Positions 34,800 through 44,629 of a stretch of 64,000 nucleotides of DNA are shown here, piece by piece. Location of the stretch: positions 186,001-250,000 of the forward strand of contig NZ_CP050265.1 of assembly GCF_011765465.1 (NCBI RefSeq), written 5' to 3'. Within the stretch, counting starts at the first letter, position 1. The number at the start of each line of letters is the position of its first letter. The DNA comes from Erythrobacter sp. (lineage in GTDB: Bacteria > Pseudomonadota > Alphaproteobacteria > Sphingomonadales > Sphingomonadaceae). The position numbers were made by a program, and so were the translations under genes. The notes beneath the pieces were generated by a model. That model did not search any database, had not been told where the DNA came from, and worked only from the letters and a program-made list of their open reading frames with translations.

Positions 34800-37700
34800 G
34801 CACCGCGCTCCGACCGGCCGCGCGCAAGGCACATCGAAATGAGCGCGCGCAGGGCCGCGGGCGAACCCGGCTTGAGCAGGCGATCGGCCTCCATCCGCGC
34901 GGCGGCCGCCTCGGTTTCCTTGGACGCTTCGGCGGTGAGCAGTATCGCCGGAGGACGCGCTTCCCATTTCCGGCATAGCGCTTCATAGGTCGCATCGCCC
35001 CGGTCCTCGTCGTCTAGGCGGTAGTCCATGATGACCACGTCGGGGAGGGGCACGTCGATCGCGGCGGCGCGCGAGGCGGCGCAGGCGACCTCCAGCCCCC
35101 ATTTGCCGAGCAGGGCCGCGGTCGCGGCGAGCGCTGCGGGATCATTGTCGACCACCAGCACGCGCGCCTCGGCGAGCTTTGCGGGCGTGCGGCGCGCGAG
35201 TGCGGGCGCGGTCGCTTGCCGCGCGCGCCATTCGAGCACGTGCATATGGAGCGCGAAGCGGCTGCCCCGGCCGGGCTGTGACCGCGTCTCGACCTCGATG
35301 CCGAGCAGCCGCGTCGCCCGCCGCACGATCGCGAGGCCGAGGCCCAGCCCCTCGCGGTCGGTCGAAGCGCCGCGGTTGAATTCCTCGAAAATCGCATCGC
35401 GGTCGGCTTCGGCGATGCCGCGACCGGTGTCGTGGACACACAGGAGCACCCGCTCGCCCGCGCGGCGCACGCCGAGGAGGACACCGCCATGCTCGGTATA
35501 GCGCACCGCGTTGCTGACGAGATTGCGCAATATGCTGGTGAGCAGCGCGCGGTCGGTCATCGCCCAGGCGCTGGTCCGCACCCGGCCGAGTGTCAGGCCC
35601 TTCGCCGCCGCCTGCACCGCGAATTCGCGCTCGACCTCGGCGAAGACCTCGTCGAGCGCGACGGGTTCGAGTTTCGGCTCGATCCCGCCGCTGTCGAGCT
35701 TCGAGATGTCGAGCAGGGCGCGGATCAGGCGGTCGGCGGAACTGATCGCCCCGTCGAGGTCGTGGACCAGGCTTTCGAGGTTCCGCTCCCCGGAGACTTC
35801 CTCGCCCAGCGCCGAAGCGAACAGGCGCGCGGCGTTCAAGGGCTGGATGAGGTCATGGCTGGCCGCGGCCAGGAAGCGGGTCTTGGAGCGGGTCGCGGCG
35901 GCCAGAGCCTCGTTCGCCTCGATCAGCTGGCGGGTGCGCTCGGCGACCTTTTCCTCCAGCGCCTGTTCGGCCCGGCGGTCGGCGGTGATGTCGGTGTAGC
36001 TCGTCGTGTATCCGCCACCCGGCGTGGGTGAGCCGATGATCCGCAGGATGCGCCCGTCTGCCTGTTCGCGCTCGATCCGGTGCTCGCGCCCTTCGCGCAT
36101 ATAGGCGAGGCGGCGTTCGACCTGCTCTGCGATTTCGCTTTCAGGGAGCGCCCCGCGCTTGAGGTTGAACCGGATCAGTTCGGCGATCGGAGTGCCGACG
36201 CTGACGAGCCCTTTGGGCAAGTCGAAGATCGCCTCGTAACGGCTGTTCCACGCGACAAGGCGCATTTCGGAATCGACCAGAGCGATGCCGGTGTCGATGT
36301 TCTCGATCGCGATCTGGAGCAGGTCGCCGCTGAAGGAAAGCCGCTTCGAGGTCTCGTCGAACATGGCGACGACTTCGGGAAGCGAGATCGGCTCCCCCTC
36401 CGCCCAGGATGCCATCAGCATCCGCGCGGACGGCGTGCCGACGACGCCCGAAATGGCCCGCTCGGCGAGTTCGATCGCCTCGCTGTCGACCGGGTCGCTC
36501 GCGCGCCTGTCCGTTCCGAGCGAGGCGATCGCCTGGCGGGCGCGCTCCGGCCCGATGAACTGCGCGAGCAGGGCGTTGAGGTCGGTCATGCGCATCCGGG
36601 TGGCCGGGGCGGGGCGAGCGCCGGGGCTGGGTGTGCCGACGAAGGCGGCGGCCTGCGTGCGGTCGAGCAGGCTGTCGCGGAACAGCGCAGAGGCCGCCCA
36701 GTAGGCAAGCGCATTGCCGCCGAGCGAGAGCGCCACGCCCGAAACCAGCGGATCGGGATGGATAGCGAGGACCGGCACGGCGCCGCTCGCGAGCGGGAAC
36801 AGCAGCAGGGCCGCCCAAGCGGCAAAGCCGACCCCGAGCCCGACCAGCATCCCCGCCCGGTTGCCCGCCCGGCTTATCATGCCGAACACCAGGCCGGGCG
36901 CGAATTGCGCGACTGCGGCGAAGGCGATCGTGCCGAGCCCTGCAAGGTTCGGGATCGCGCCCAGCGCGAGGGAGAAGGCATAGGCCGCCGCCAGCAGCAA
37001 AGCGCTCACCACCCGCCGCGTCAGCAGCAGACGCCGCGCGAGGCCGCCGCGGCCCGCGGGCGCTGCGAAGGCGCGGCGGAACAGGGCAGGGGCGACGAGG
37101 TCGTTGGTTATCATGGTCGAGAGCGCCACGCTCGCCACCACGATCATCCCCGCCGCCGCCGAGAACCCGCCGAGAAAGACGAGCAGGGCGAGCGCACCGT
37201 TGTCGCTCGCCATCGGCAGGGCGAGGACGATGGTGTCGGGATCGGTCCCCGCCGGGAGCACGGCGAGCCCGGCGAGAACGATCGGCACCATGACAAGCGC
37301 GGTGAGCGCGAGATAGGCGGGGAAGACCCATCGCATCGCTGGGCCGGCGCGTTCCGAAGGCGCCTCGACGAAGGCCATGTGGAACTGGCGCGGCAGGCAG
37401 AGCGCGGCGCAGGCGGCGATCAGGGTGAGGACGGCAAATCGTGCGTCGATCTGGTCAAGGGCAAACACGGGCGGGCCCGGCAGGGGCGGCGTGCCTTCGC
37501 TCGCCAGCAGCACCAGCGCCAGCCCCGCGACGGCAAGCAGTGCGACGAGCTTTACGACCGCCTCGAGCGCGATGGTCAGCACGAGGCCCGCATTGTTGCC
37601 CGCGCTGTCCGCCCGGCGCGAGCCGAACAGGATCGCGAACAGGGCCATGACCGCCGCCATCGCCGCGACCAGCTCCTCCGCCCCGATCCGGCTGTCGAGC

Positions 37701-38140
37701 CCGGGTGAAAGCACCACGAGCGAGGCGGCGAGCGAGCGCAGTTGCAGCGCCATGTAGGGCAGCGCGCCGAGAGTCGCGATCACCGTCACCGCGGCTGCGA
37801 CTCCCGCGCTCTTGCCGTAGCGGGCGGAAAGGAAATCCGCGATCGAGGTCGAATGCTGTGCCTTGGCCTGCGCCAGCACCTTTCGCACGAGCCCGAAGCC
37901 CAGCGTGAAGACAAGGATCGGGCCGAGATAGATCGGGAGGTATTCGAGCCCCCCGCTCGCCGCCGTGCCGACCCCGCCGTAGAAGGTCCAGCTCGTGCAA
38001 TAGACTGCAAGGCTGAGGCCATAGACCCACTCGCCGCTTGCCGCGCCGGCGTGATCTGCCCTGCGGTCGCGCCAAGCGGCGAGCCAGAACAGCCCGGCCA
38101 GATACAGGCTTGCAGCCGCGATCGCGGCGACGAACATCAT
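34757..38140 (-). CDS. Sodium:solute-symporter-linked hybrid histidine kinase, CrbS-like
   Basis: 1127 residues. Residues 1 to about 490 are a sodium:solute symporter-like membrane domain of about 13 helices. A PAS domain (about 608-725, IAIENIDTGIALVDSEMRLVAW) follows, then a histidine kinase with H762 (AASHDLIQPLNAARL) and ATP-binding boxes NLVSNAVRYTEHG, DTGRGIAEAD and GLGLGLAIVRR, and a C-terminal receiver with D1039. The architecture is that of CrbS/CbrA-type kinases that couple substrate transport or binding to signalling. Its partner is almost certainly the adjacent response regulator. Its position between acs and actP points to acetate control. The ATG at 38140 is followed immediately by a second ATG. 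Confidence 0.93.
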   Translation of the reverse strand: MMFVAAIAAASLYLAGLFWLAAWRDRRADHAGAASGEWVYGLSLAVYCTSWTFYGGVGTAASGGLEYLPIYLGPILVFTLGFGLVRKVLAQAKAQHSTSIADFLSARYGKSAGVAAAVTVIATLGALPYMALQLRSLAASLVVLSPGLDSRIGAEELVAAMAAVMALFAILFGSRRADSAGNNAGLVLTIALEAVVKLVALLAVAGLALVLLASEGTPPLPGPPVFALDQIDARFAVLTLIAACAALCLPRQFHMAFVEAPSERAGPAMRWVFPAYLALTALVMVPIVLAGLAVLPAGTDPDTIVLALPMASDNGALALLVFLGGFSAAAGMIVVASVALSTMITNDLVAPALFRRAFAAPAGRGGLARRLLLTRRVVSALLLAAAYAFSLALGAIPNLAGLGTIAFAAVAQFAPGLVFGMISRAGNRAGMLVGLGVGFAAWAALLLFPLASGAVPVLAIHPDPLVSGVALSLGGNALAYWAASALFRDSLLDRTQAAAFVGTPSPGARPAPATRMRMTDLNALLAQFIGPERARQAIASLGTDRRASDPVDSEAIELAERAISGVVGTPSARMLMASWAEGEPISLPEVVAMFDETSKRLSFSGDLLQIAIENIDTGIALVDSEMRLVAWNSRYEAIFDLPKGLVSVGTPIAELIRFNLKRGALPESEIAEQVERRLAYMREGREHRIEREQADGRILRIIGSPTPGGGYTTSYTDITADRRAEQALEEKVAERTRQLIEANEALAAATRSKTRFLAAASHDLIQPLNAARLFASALGEEVSGERNLESLVHDLDGAISSADRLIRALLDISKLDSGGIEPKLEPVALDEVFAEVEREFAVQAAAKGLTLGRVRTSAWAMTDRALLTSILRNLVSNAVRYTEHGGVLLGVRRAGERVLLCVHDTGRGIAEADRDAIFEEFNRGASTDREGLGLGLAIVRRATRLLGIEVETRSQPGRGSRFALHMHVLEWRARQATAPALARRTPAKLAEARVLVVDNDPAALAATAALLGKWGLEVACAASRAAAIDVPLPDVVIMDYRLDDEDRGDATYEALCRKWEARPPAILLTAEASKETEAAAARMEADRLLKPGSPAALRALISMCLARGRSERGAQAVAESAGESVTG

Positions 38141-38196
38141 CGCTCCCGTCTCCCGCGCGCGAGGCTACGCGAAAATGGCGGATGCGCAAACTTGAA

Positions 38197-38230
38197 AGGG
38201 CGCCGTCTTCCTGCGGGAAGGCGGCGCCCT
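38197..38230 (-). terminator. Strong hairpin downstream of actP
   Basis: AGGGCGCCGTCTTCC (38197-38211) pairs over 15 bp (one G-T) with GGAAGGCGGCGCCCT (38216-38230) around a TGCG loop, ending TTCAAG on the minus strand. It separates the actP operon from the crbS-like gene and implies the kinase has its own promoter in the remaining 56 bases. Confidence 0.75.
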
Positions 38231-38252
38231 CTCGGCGACCCTTCGGGCTTTA

Positions 38253-40028
38253 TCAGTGCGCGTGCGCGTCGCCGGCGCCGCGCGGCACGCGGATCGAATC
38301 GACCAGTGCGCGGACATCTTCGGGCGTGCGCCTGGTCATGCTCGCCACCGCGATCGCGACGCCGAAATTGACCAGCATCCCGATCACCCCGATACCTTCG
38401 GGCGAGATGCCGAAGAGCCAGTTGTCCGCCACGTTCAGATCGGGTGCGAGCAGCTTGAAGTAGAGGATGTAGGAGAAGGTGAAGACCAGCCCCGATACCA
38501 TCCCCGCAATCGCACCTTCCTTGTTCATCGACTTGAAGAAGATGCCCATGAAGATCGCCGGGAAGAGGCTCGATGCGGCAAGGCCGAAGGCGAAGGCGAC
38601 GACCTGCGCGACCCAGCCCGGCGGATAGATGCCGAGATAGCCCGCCACCAGGATCGCCGCCGTCGCCGCCCCGCGCGCCGCCAGCAGCTCGTTCTTGGCC
38701 GAGATGTCGGGCTTGAAGGTCGATTTGAGCAGGTCGTGGCTGACCGAGCTCGAAATCACCAGCAGCAGCCCCGCCGCCGTGGAAAGCGCCGCGGCAAGCC
38801 CGCCCGCCGCCATCAGGGCGATGACCCAGCCGGGCAGGTTCGCGATTTCCGGATTGGCGAGCACCATGATGTCGCGGTCGACGTAGACCTCGTTCTCGGT
38901 ATCGGGATTGGGCGTGTTGGCAACTACCCGTTCGCCCGAAGGTCCGCGCTCGCCGGTGAATTCGGGCTTGCCTTCGAAAGCCTCGCCCGCGCGGTACTGC
39001 ATGACCCCGTCGCCGTTCTTGTCCTGCCAGGCGATAAGGTCGGCGCCTTCCCAGTTGGTGAACCAGTCCTCGGCCTGTTCGTAGGGCGTGCCGTTGGTCT
39101 TATCGATGAAGTTGTAGATTCCCATCGCCCCGATCGCAGGGGCCGTGGTGTAGAGCAGCGCGATGAAAACGAGCGCCCAGCCCGCGGATTTGCGAGCATC
39201 GGATGCCTTGGGCACGGTGAAGAAGCGCACGATGACGTGCGGCAGCCCGGCCGTGCCGACCATCAGGGCGAGCGTGATGCAGAACATATCGATCGTGCTC
39301 TTGCGCCCCTCGGTGTAGGCTCCGAAGCCAAGGTCGACGAGCACGTTGTCGAGTTTCGCCAGCATATATTGCCCGGACCCGTCATTGACCTCGGACCCGA
39401 GGCCCAGCTGCGGCACGGGATTGTCGGTCAGCATGAAGCTGATGAAGAAGGCCGGCACCATGTAGGCGCAGATCAGCACGCAATATTGCGCAACCTGGGT
39501 GTAGGTGATCCCTTTCATCCCGCCGAGCACGGCATAGACGAAGACGATCCCCATGCCGATGATGACGCCCATGGTGATGTCGACTTGCAGGAACTGGGAA
39601 AAGACGATCCCGACCCCGCGCATCTGGCCCGCGATATAGGTGAAGCTGATGAAGATGAGGCAGATCACCGCCACCACGCGCGCGGTCTTGGAATAGTAGC
39701 GCGTGCCGATGAAATCGGGGACGGTGAACTGGCCGAACTTCCTGAGGTAAGGCGCGAGCAGCAGCGCCAGCATGACGAAGCCGCCGGTCCAGCCCATGAG
39801 ATAGACGCTCGCGTCGTAGCCCATGAAGGCGATGAGCCCGGCCATCGAAAGAAAGCTCGCCGCGCTCATCCAGTCGGCGGCGGTGGCCATGCCGTTGACG
39901 ACCGGGTTCACCCCGCCGCCCGCGACGTAGAATTCCTTGGTGGAGCCCGCGCGGCTCCACAGCGCGATCCCGATATAGAGCGCGAAGCTCGCGCCGACGA
40001 AGAGGTAGATGAGTGTCTGCGTTTCCAT
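38253..40028 (-). CDS. actP: Cation/acetate symporter
   Basis: 591 residues, thirteen-helix sodium:solute symporter with typical front motifs EFYVAGGGVNPVVNGMATAADWMSAASF, then FIGTRYYSKTARVVA and VVIVFVYAVLGGMKG-like segments. It imports acetate and related short carboxylates with Na+. A periplasmic or cytoplasmic insert (residues about 310-400, rich in Asp/Glu/Gly) is longer than in E. coli ActP. The start METQTLIYLF at 40028 is preferred over an Arg-rich upstream extension. It is preceded by its DUF4212 partner 14 bases upstream. Confidence 0.93.
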   Translation of the reverse strand: METQTLIYLFVGASFALYIGIALWSRAGSTKEFYVAGGGVNPVVNGMATAADWMSAASFLSMAGLIAFMGYDASVYLMGWTGGFVMLALLLAPYLRKFGQFTVPDFIGTRYYSKTARVVAVICLIFISFTYIAGQMRGVGIVFSQFLQVDITMGVIIGMGIVFVYAVLGGMKGITYTQVAQYCVLICAYMVPAFFISFMLTDNPVPQLGLGSEVNDGSGQYMLAKLDNVLVDLGFGAYTEGRKSTIDMFCITLALMVGTAGLPHVIVRFFTVPKASDARKSAGWALVFIALLYTTAPAIGAMGIYNFIDKTNGTPYEQAEDWFTNWEGADLIAWQDKNGDGVMQYRAGEAFEGKPEFTGERGPSGERVVANTPNPDTENEVYVDRDIMVLANPEIANLPGWVIALMAAGGLAAALSTAAGLLLVISSSVSHDLLKSTFKPDISAKNELLAARGAATAAILVAGYLGIYPPGWVAQVVAFAFGLAASSLFPAIFMGIFFKSMNKEGAIAGMVSGLVFTFSYILYFKLLAPDLNVADNWLFGISPEGIGVIGMLVNFGVAIAVASMTRRTPEDVRALVDSIRVPRGAGDAHAH

Positions 40029-40042
40029 GGGTATTCGCCCCC

Positions 40043-40390
40043 TCAGTCGTCGAGATCGTATTTGCGCTCGATCTGCTTCATGCGGAAAACATAGAAGAAG
40101 ATCAGCGCGATGAAGACGTAGATCGAACCCTGCTGGGCGAACCAGAAACCGAGCGGGTATCCGCCGAGCATGAACTGGTCGAGGAAGTCGCGCAAAAGGA
40201 TCCCCGCGCCGAAGGAGCAGGCGAACCAGATCGCCATGAGCGCCACCAGCAGGCGCAGGTTCTCGCGCCAATAGGCACCTTCCGCCGCATTGGTCGTCCC
40301 GGTTTCGCTCTCGGGCGCAGCCTCGGTGTCCTTGTGAAGATCGCCGGGATCGGCGCCCGGCCCCGTGTCCGTCATGCCCGTGTCTGTCAT
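40043..40390 (-). CDS. DUF4212 sodium:solute symporter small subunit
   Basis: 115 residues: an acidic, Thr-rich N-tail of about 38 residues, then YWRENLRLLVALMAIWF and a second helix around FWFAQQGSIYVFIALIFFYVF, ending KQIERKYDLDD. This two-helix form and the position just ahead of a symporter are diagnostic of DUF4212 proteins, thought to be accessory subunits of acetate/solute symporters. GGGAGGACAC precedes the ATG. Confidence 0.92.
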   Translation of the reverse strand: MTDTGMTDTGPGADPGDLHKDTEAAPESETGTTNAAEGAYWRENLRLLVALMAIWFACSFGAGILLRDFLDQFMLGGYPLGFWFAQQGSIYVFIALIFFYVFRMKQIERKYDLDD

Positions 40391-40485
40391 GTGTCCTCCC
40401 CTGTCTCGCCTGTCGGTCGTGCCGCAGTGTGCCTTGAAGGCTAGGCGAGGCGGGACGGCGGGGGGAGAGCGACTTTAGTCTTAGC

Positions 40486-41157
40486 TCAAATCGCCTCGAG
40501 CGTGCCGAGCGTCACGCCCGCGGGAAGGCGCGAAAGCTGGGCCTGGAACAATTCGGCCGCCGCGATCGCGTCGGTCAGCGCGTCGTGTGCGGCGTATTCG
40601 GGCAGGCCGTAGCGCGCACGGGCTGGGCCGAGGCGGTAGGCTTCGCTGCCCGTCAGGCCGGGATTGAGATGCTGTTCGAGCCGCAAGGTGCAGATCGCGC
40701 GGGGCGGCACGGCGTGTCCGAACACCGCGCGCGTCGCATCGCCGAGCGCGGTGCGCTCGATCGCGGCGGCATGGGCGACCATCACCCGGCCCGCGAGCGC
40801 GCCGACGAGCCGTTCGATCACCTCGCCGAGCGGCTCGCCCGCCCCAGCGCGCTCCTCGCCGATGCCGTGGATCGTCACCGCCTTGCGGTCGAGTGTCGCA
40901 TCGCTGCGGATGTCGCAGGAAACCGCTTCGGCCAGCGGGATGGCTGCAGCGGTGAAGGGGGTCCATCCGGCCTGCAGCAGGTGCGCGCCGCGCCTCAGCC
41001 CGTCGAGTTCGAAATCGAGCGCGAGCAGCGGCGCCTCGCGCACCGGGCAGTCCTCGCCGGGCCAGTCGGCAGCGGCATAGGCGGCGAGCGGGGCGACGCC
41101 GGACCGGGCGAGCGCCGCCAGCTCGCGCTCGAGCCGCCAGCGGGAGAAAAGGCTCAC
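40486..41157 (-). CDS. 3'-5' exonuclease, DnaQ/DEDD family
   Basis: 223 residues. A degenerate Exo I motif sits at APLLALDFELDGL (D-x-E), a middle segment LAGRVMVAHAAAIERTAL resembles Exo II, and PEYAAHDALTDAIAAAEL is a clear Exo IIIe HD/D motif. The family includes the epsilon proofreading subunit and stand-alone RNases. In Vibrio/Shewanella-type acetate operons a similar exonuclease sits between the DUF294 and actP genes; why is unknown. The GTG start at 41157 overlaps the stop of the DUF294 gene (GTGA), so the two are coupled. Confidence 0.85.
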   Translation of the reverse strand: MSLFSRWRLERELAALARSGVAPLAAYAAADWPGEDCPVREAPLLALDFELDGLRRGAHLLQAGWTPFTAAAIPLAEAVSCDIRSDATLDRKAVTIHGIGEERAGAGEPLGEVIERLVGALAGRVMVAHAAAIERTALGDATRAVFGHAVPPRAICTLRLEQHLNPGLTGSEAYRLGPARARYGLPEYAAHDALTDAIAAAELFQAQLSRLPAGVTLGTLEAI

Positions 41158-43025
41158 GCGATCCCGCCTGCAAGGTTGCGCCTGAGCGAATCGAGCCCGC
41201 GCCGGATCACCGCGAAGGCGTCCTTGAGATAGTCGCGTTCGAGCGGGGAAAGGTCGTCCGGGGCGATCCTGTTGGATGGCTCCTCGCCGCGCCCGATCGC
41301 GGCGGCCTGGCGCGCGATCCTGAGGTCGTTCACGAACAGCATCGCGTCGGCAAGGCTGCGCGCGTCCTCGCGGGCGAGCCGCCCGGCCGCCGCCAGTGCC
41401 TCGAGCCGGGCGATGGTCCCGACCTCCGCGATGCCCTCCGCCAGCGCGAGCGTGCGGGCAATGTCCACCACCGGCATGATCGCCTGGGCCTTGGCATCGA
41501 ATACCCGCGTCCCGTCCGCCCCGCGTTCGAGCACGAGATTGCGGAAAATGCCGAGCGGCACGCGCGCGCGCAGGGCATCGCGCGCGAGGTAGCTGACGAA
41601 CAGCGGGCTGGCGCGGCACGCCTCGACCACGTCCTCGCGTAGCGATGCGGCGAGCCCCGCTTCGCCGTGAAGGCAGCGAAGGTCGAAGAAGATCGTCGCT
41701 TTGAGCACCGCGTCCTCGTCGGGCCGGTCGATCCAGTGTTCGTAACGCTTGCGCCAGTCCGACAGGCGCAGCCGCTGGCGCGCCTCCTGCGCCATGATGC
41801 CGCCCTTGCAGAAGGCATAGCCGCATTGATCGAGCAGGCTGCACAACCGCCGCGCGAAGGCTTCGAACCAGTCCTCGCCGCCCGCATCGCATTCATCGGC
41901 GAGGATCAGCCCGTTGTCCTGATCCGAGCCGACCAGTTGTTCCTCCCGCGCGAGCGAGCCGAACGCCACCAGTGCATAGGCGCAAGGCGGCGGTCCGCGG
42001 CCCTCGGCTTCCATTTCGCGTTCGACGATCGCCGCCGCCAGGCGGTGGACCGCGTCGCCAAGTGCCGAGGTGAAGCGCATCGCCTGCACCGCATGGACTC
42101 CCGATCCGACCATCGCCGCGAAAGCCTGCGGGATGACCCGCGCGGCCTCGACCAGTTCGCCCGCGTCGCGCGCGCGGGCGATCGCCAGCCCCGTGTCGAT
42201 CGCGCTGTTGCCGAGGCTTGCGAGGATGTCGGTCGCGCTCAGGATGCCCGCCAGCGCGCCCGAGTCATCGACCAGCGGGACATGGCGAAATCCGCCGCGC
42301 GCCATCATCGTCATCGCCTCGGCGAGCGCGCTGTCGGGCGACAGCGTCTGCGGCTGCGGGGTCATCGCCTCGCCGACAGGGCGGGCGAGGTCCATGCCCT
42401 GCGCCACCACCCGGCTGCGCAGGTCCTTGTCGGTGAAGATGCCGACCAGCGCGCCGCCTTCGCAGATCGCGAGCGTGCTGACGCCTTGCGCGTGCATCAG
42501 GCGCACGGCATCGAGGATCGAGGTCGCCGGGTCCGCCGTCACCGGCTCGCGCCGGCCCACGAGCTCGCCCACCCGTCGCGCGCCCAGCTCGAAGCCGCGC
42601 GCCTCGCGCCGCTCGTCGAGCGCGTGGCGGATGCGGTCGGCCTCGTCCGCGACGAAGAAGGCGCGGAACGCCGCGTCCTCGCCGCGCAGGGTGTGGAACA
42701 GCCCGGCGGGGATCGCGTAAAGCAGCGTGTCCTCGATTGCGCGGGCGGTGTTCCTCACCTCGCCCCCGCGCAGCAGCGAGGGATAGGCGAAGCAGGAGCC
42801 CTGGCCAAGCCGCGCGGTCAACTCCTCGCCCGCCAGCAGCAATTCGACCGCGCCCGAGCGGACGAGATAGAGCCGGTCATTGGTCGATCCCGCCTCGAGC
42901 ACGGTCTCGCCGCGCTTGCGATAGCTGACCTCGACCGCGCGCGAGACGCGGGCGAGCCAGTCCTCGGCCAATTCGCCGAAAGGCGGTGTGGCGCGCAGGA
43001 AGCGGGCGATCTCGGCGATTTCCAT
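41154..43025 (-). CDS. cNMP-binding/CBS/DUF294 nucleotidyltransferase-like signalling protein
   Basis: 623 residues. A cNMP-binding fold (about 10-120), a pair of CBS domains (about 155-275, with VSTLAICEGGALVGIFTDKDLRSRVV and GFRHVPLVDDSGALAGILSATDIL), a DUF294 nucleotidyltransferase-like domain (YALVAFGSLAREEQLVGSDQDNGLIL with the GS-x-D-x-D pattern) and a helical C-terminal DUF294_C domain. Such proteins accompany ActP in many Proteobacteria and probably sense adenylate status. The nucleotidyltransferase acidic residues are present, so it may still be enzymatic. Confidence 0.92.
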   Translation of the reverse strand: MEIAEIARFLRATPPFGELAEDWLARVSRAVEVSYRKRGETVLEAGSTNDRLYLVRSGAVELLLAGEELTARLGQGSCFAYPSLLRGGEVRNTARAIEDTLLYAIPAGLFHTLRGEDAAFRAFFVADEADRIRHALDERREARGFELGARRVGELVGRREPVTADPATSILDAVRLMHAQGVSTLAICEGGALVGIFTDKDLRSRVVAQGMDLARPVGEAMTPQPQTLSPDSALAEAMTMMARGGFRHVPLVDDSGALAGILSATDILASLGNSAIDTGLAIARARDAGELVEAARVIPQAFAAMVGSGVHAVQAMRFTSALGDAVHRLAAAIVEREMEAEGRGPPPCAYALVAFGSLAREEQLVGSDQDNGLILADECDAGGEDWFEAFARRLCSLLDQCGYAFCKGGIMAQEARQRLRLSDWRKRYEHWIDRPDEDAVLKATIFFDLRCLHGEAGLAASLREDVVEACRASPLFVSYLARDALRARVPLGIFRNLVLERGADGTRVFDAKAQAIMPVVDIARTLALAEGIAEVGTIARLEALAAAGRLAREDARSLADAMLFVNDLRIARQAAAIGRGEEPSNRIAPDDLSPLERDYLKDAFAVIRRGLDSLRRNLAGGIA

Positions 43026-43112
43026 AGGCTGTGCTGCTGCCTCCCCCGCAAACGCTGGCGCGCGAGGATAGCAGCCGCACGGGCCGGGGTCGCTAAGACT
43101 TTCGCAGGGGGA

Positions 43113-44627
43113 CTAGTCGAGCCCGAGCGCGTCGAGGTTCATCGTCGCCGCATTGTAGCTCGCGGTGGCGAGACGCCCGATGAGATCGGCCCGGATCGCG
43201 CGGATTTGCGCGTCGGCGGCGCGCTCCTCGCGCAGGTTGACGAGGAAGAAATCGCCCGCGCCGAGGCGGAAGCGCTTGCGCTCGGCCTCGACCATGGTGG
43301 TCGCCTGTTCGACCTCGTCGCCCGCCAGTTCGGCAAGCCTCAGCGCCGCGTCGAGATTGGTGAGGATATTGTCGAGTTCGACCGAGATTTCATCGGCGAT
43401 ACGGCGCTGTTCGAGCTGTTTTGCGCGCAGTTCCGCCTCGGCGCGGGCCAGCTTGCCGCGCGCCTCGCGCCGCTGGAGCGGCACGGTGAAGGTGAGGCCG
43501 ACGACGGTGTCGGTCGAATCGAAGCTCGGCCCGCCATCGCCCACTGGACCGAAATCGCGAGACAATTCGACCCCGAGATCGAGCCGCGGTTTCAGGTCGT
43601 TGCGCCTGAGTTCGACGCGGTTTTCCGCGCGCTCGATCGCAAGGCGCAGGGTTTCGAGTTCGGGCCGCTCCTCGATGAAGAAGCGTTCGCGGTCGGCCAT
43701 CATCTGCGCCATGTCGGGCAGTTCGCTGAGCAGGTCCGCGCTCGGCAGCTGTTCGCGCGTCGGCACGAACAGGTTGCCGTCCGCATCGCGCAGGTAGAAG
43801 GACAGCGAATTGGCCGCCGTCTGGAAATCGCGCTGCGCCTCGGCCAGCAGGCTGCGGCGGCGGATGAGGTTCTGCTCGTTCTCGGTCAGCGCGATGGCCG
43901 GCAGCGCGCCTTCGCGCACCTGCCGGGCAAGGCCGATCGCGCGCGCCTCGGCGATTTCGAGCAGTTCCTCGTAGACCCGGATTTCGCTGCCCGCGGCCAC
44001 CCATGTCCAGTAGGCCTGCAGCGCCTCGTATTGCACGTTGAGCTGGACGAGCAGGATGTCGAGCCGCGCCTGGCTCGCCGCGAGCCGCGTGTCCTCGAGC
44101 GCGAAGCGGCGGTCGTCGATCGTGCTGTCGCGCAGCAGCGAGAGCAGCGCGCCGACCTTGAATTCGCCCAATTCGTTGGTGTTGAAGACGTTTTCGTAAA
44201 TCGGGAAGTCGCCGTCCGAAAGCTTGTAGCTGCCGAACACCTTGGCACCGAGGGGGCGCAGCGGCTGGGTCGCCTTGAATTCGGCATAACCGCCCGAATA
44301 GAACCCGCTGACCCTATCGTAGGCTTCGGCATCGAGCATCAGGTCGAATGCCCCGTCGGCCGCCAGCCGGTCGCCGCGGGCGGCCGCCTCGCGTTCGAAG
44401 CTTTCGAGAATCGCTGGGAAAGTGAGCGCGGAGGAACGCAGAACTTCTTCGGGCAGGAGCGGGCCGGTGGTGAGCGCGACCTCGATCGGGTCGCCGACCG
44501 GCTCGATGTCCTGCGCCGTCGCGGGCGAGATGAACGCAAGCGCCAGCGCCAGCGCGCACGCCGCGCCCGTGCTGCGCCGCAGGAGGCCCGGGCGCCGCCC
44601 GGCCATCGTGTCGCGCATTCGCGGCAT
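43113..44627 (-). CDS. TolC-like outer-membrane efflux protein
   Basis: 504 residues. The start MPRMRDTMAG (44627) lies three bases after the adaptor stop; ATG codons four and seven residues later are alternatives. A signal sequence (GAACALALALAFISPATAQ) is followed by a long alpha-helical barrel sequence in two duplicated halves, rich in Ala, Arg, Glu and Leu heptads, typical of TolC. It would form the outer-membrane exit duct for the adaptor and ABC protein encoded upstream in the same operon. The exported substrate is unknown. Confidence 0.88.
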   Translation of the reverse strand: MPRMRDTMAGRRPGLLRRSTGAACALALALAFISPATAQDIEPVGDPIEVALTTGPLLPEEVLRSSALTFPAILESFEREAAARGDRLAADGAFDLMLDAEAYDRVSGFYSGGYAEFKATQPLRPLGAKVFGSYKLSDGDFPIYENVFNTNELGEFKVGALLSLLRDSTIDDRRFALEDTRLAASQARLDILLVQLNVQYEALQAYWTWVAAGSEIRVYEELLEIAEARAIGLARQVREGALPAIALTENEQNLIRRRSLLAEAQRDFQTAANSLSFYLRDADGNLFVPTREQLPSADLLSELPDMAQMMADRERFFIEERPELETLRLAIERAENRVELRRNDLKPRLDLGVELSRDFGPVGDGGPSFDSTDTVVGLTFTVPLQRREARGKLARAEAELRAKQLEQRRIADEISVELDNILTNLDAALRLAELAGDEVEQATTMVEAERKRFRLGAGDFFLVNLREERAADAQIRAIRADLIGRLATASYNAATMNLDALGLD

Positions 44628-44629
44628 GG

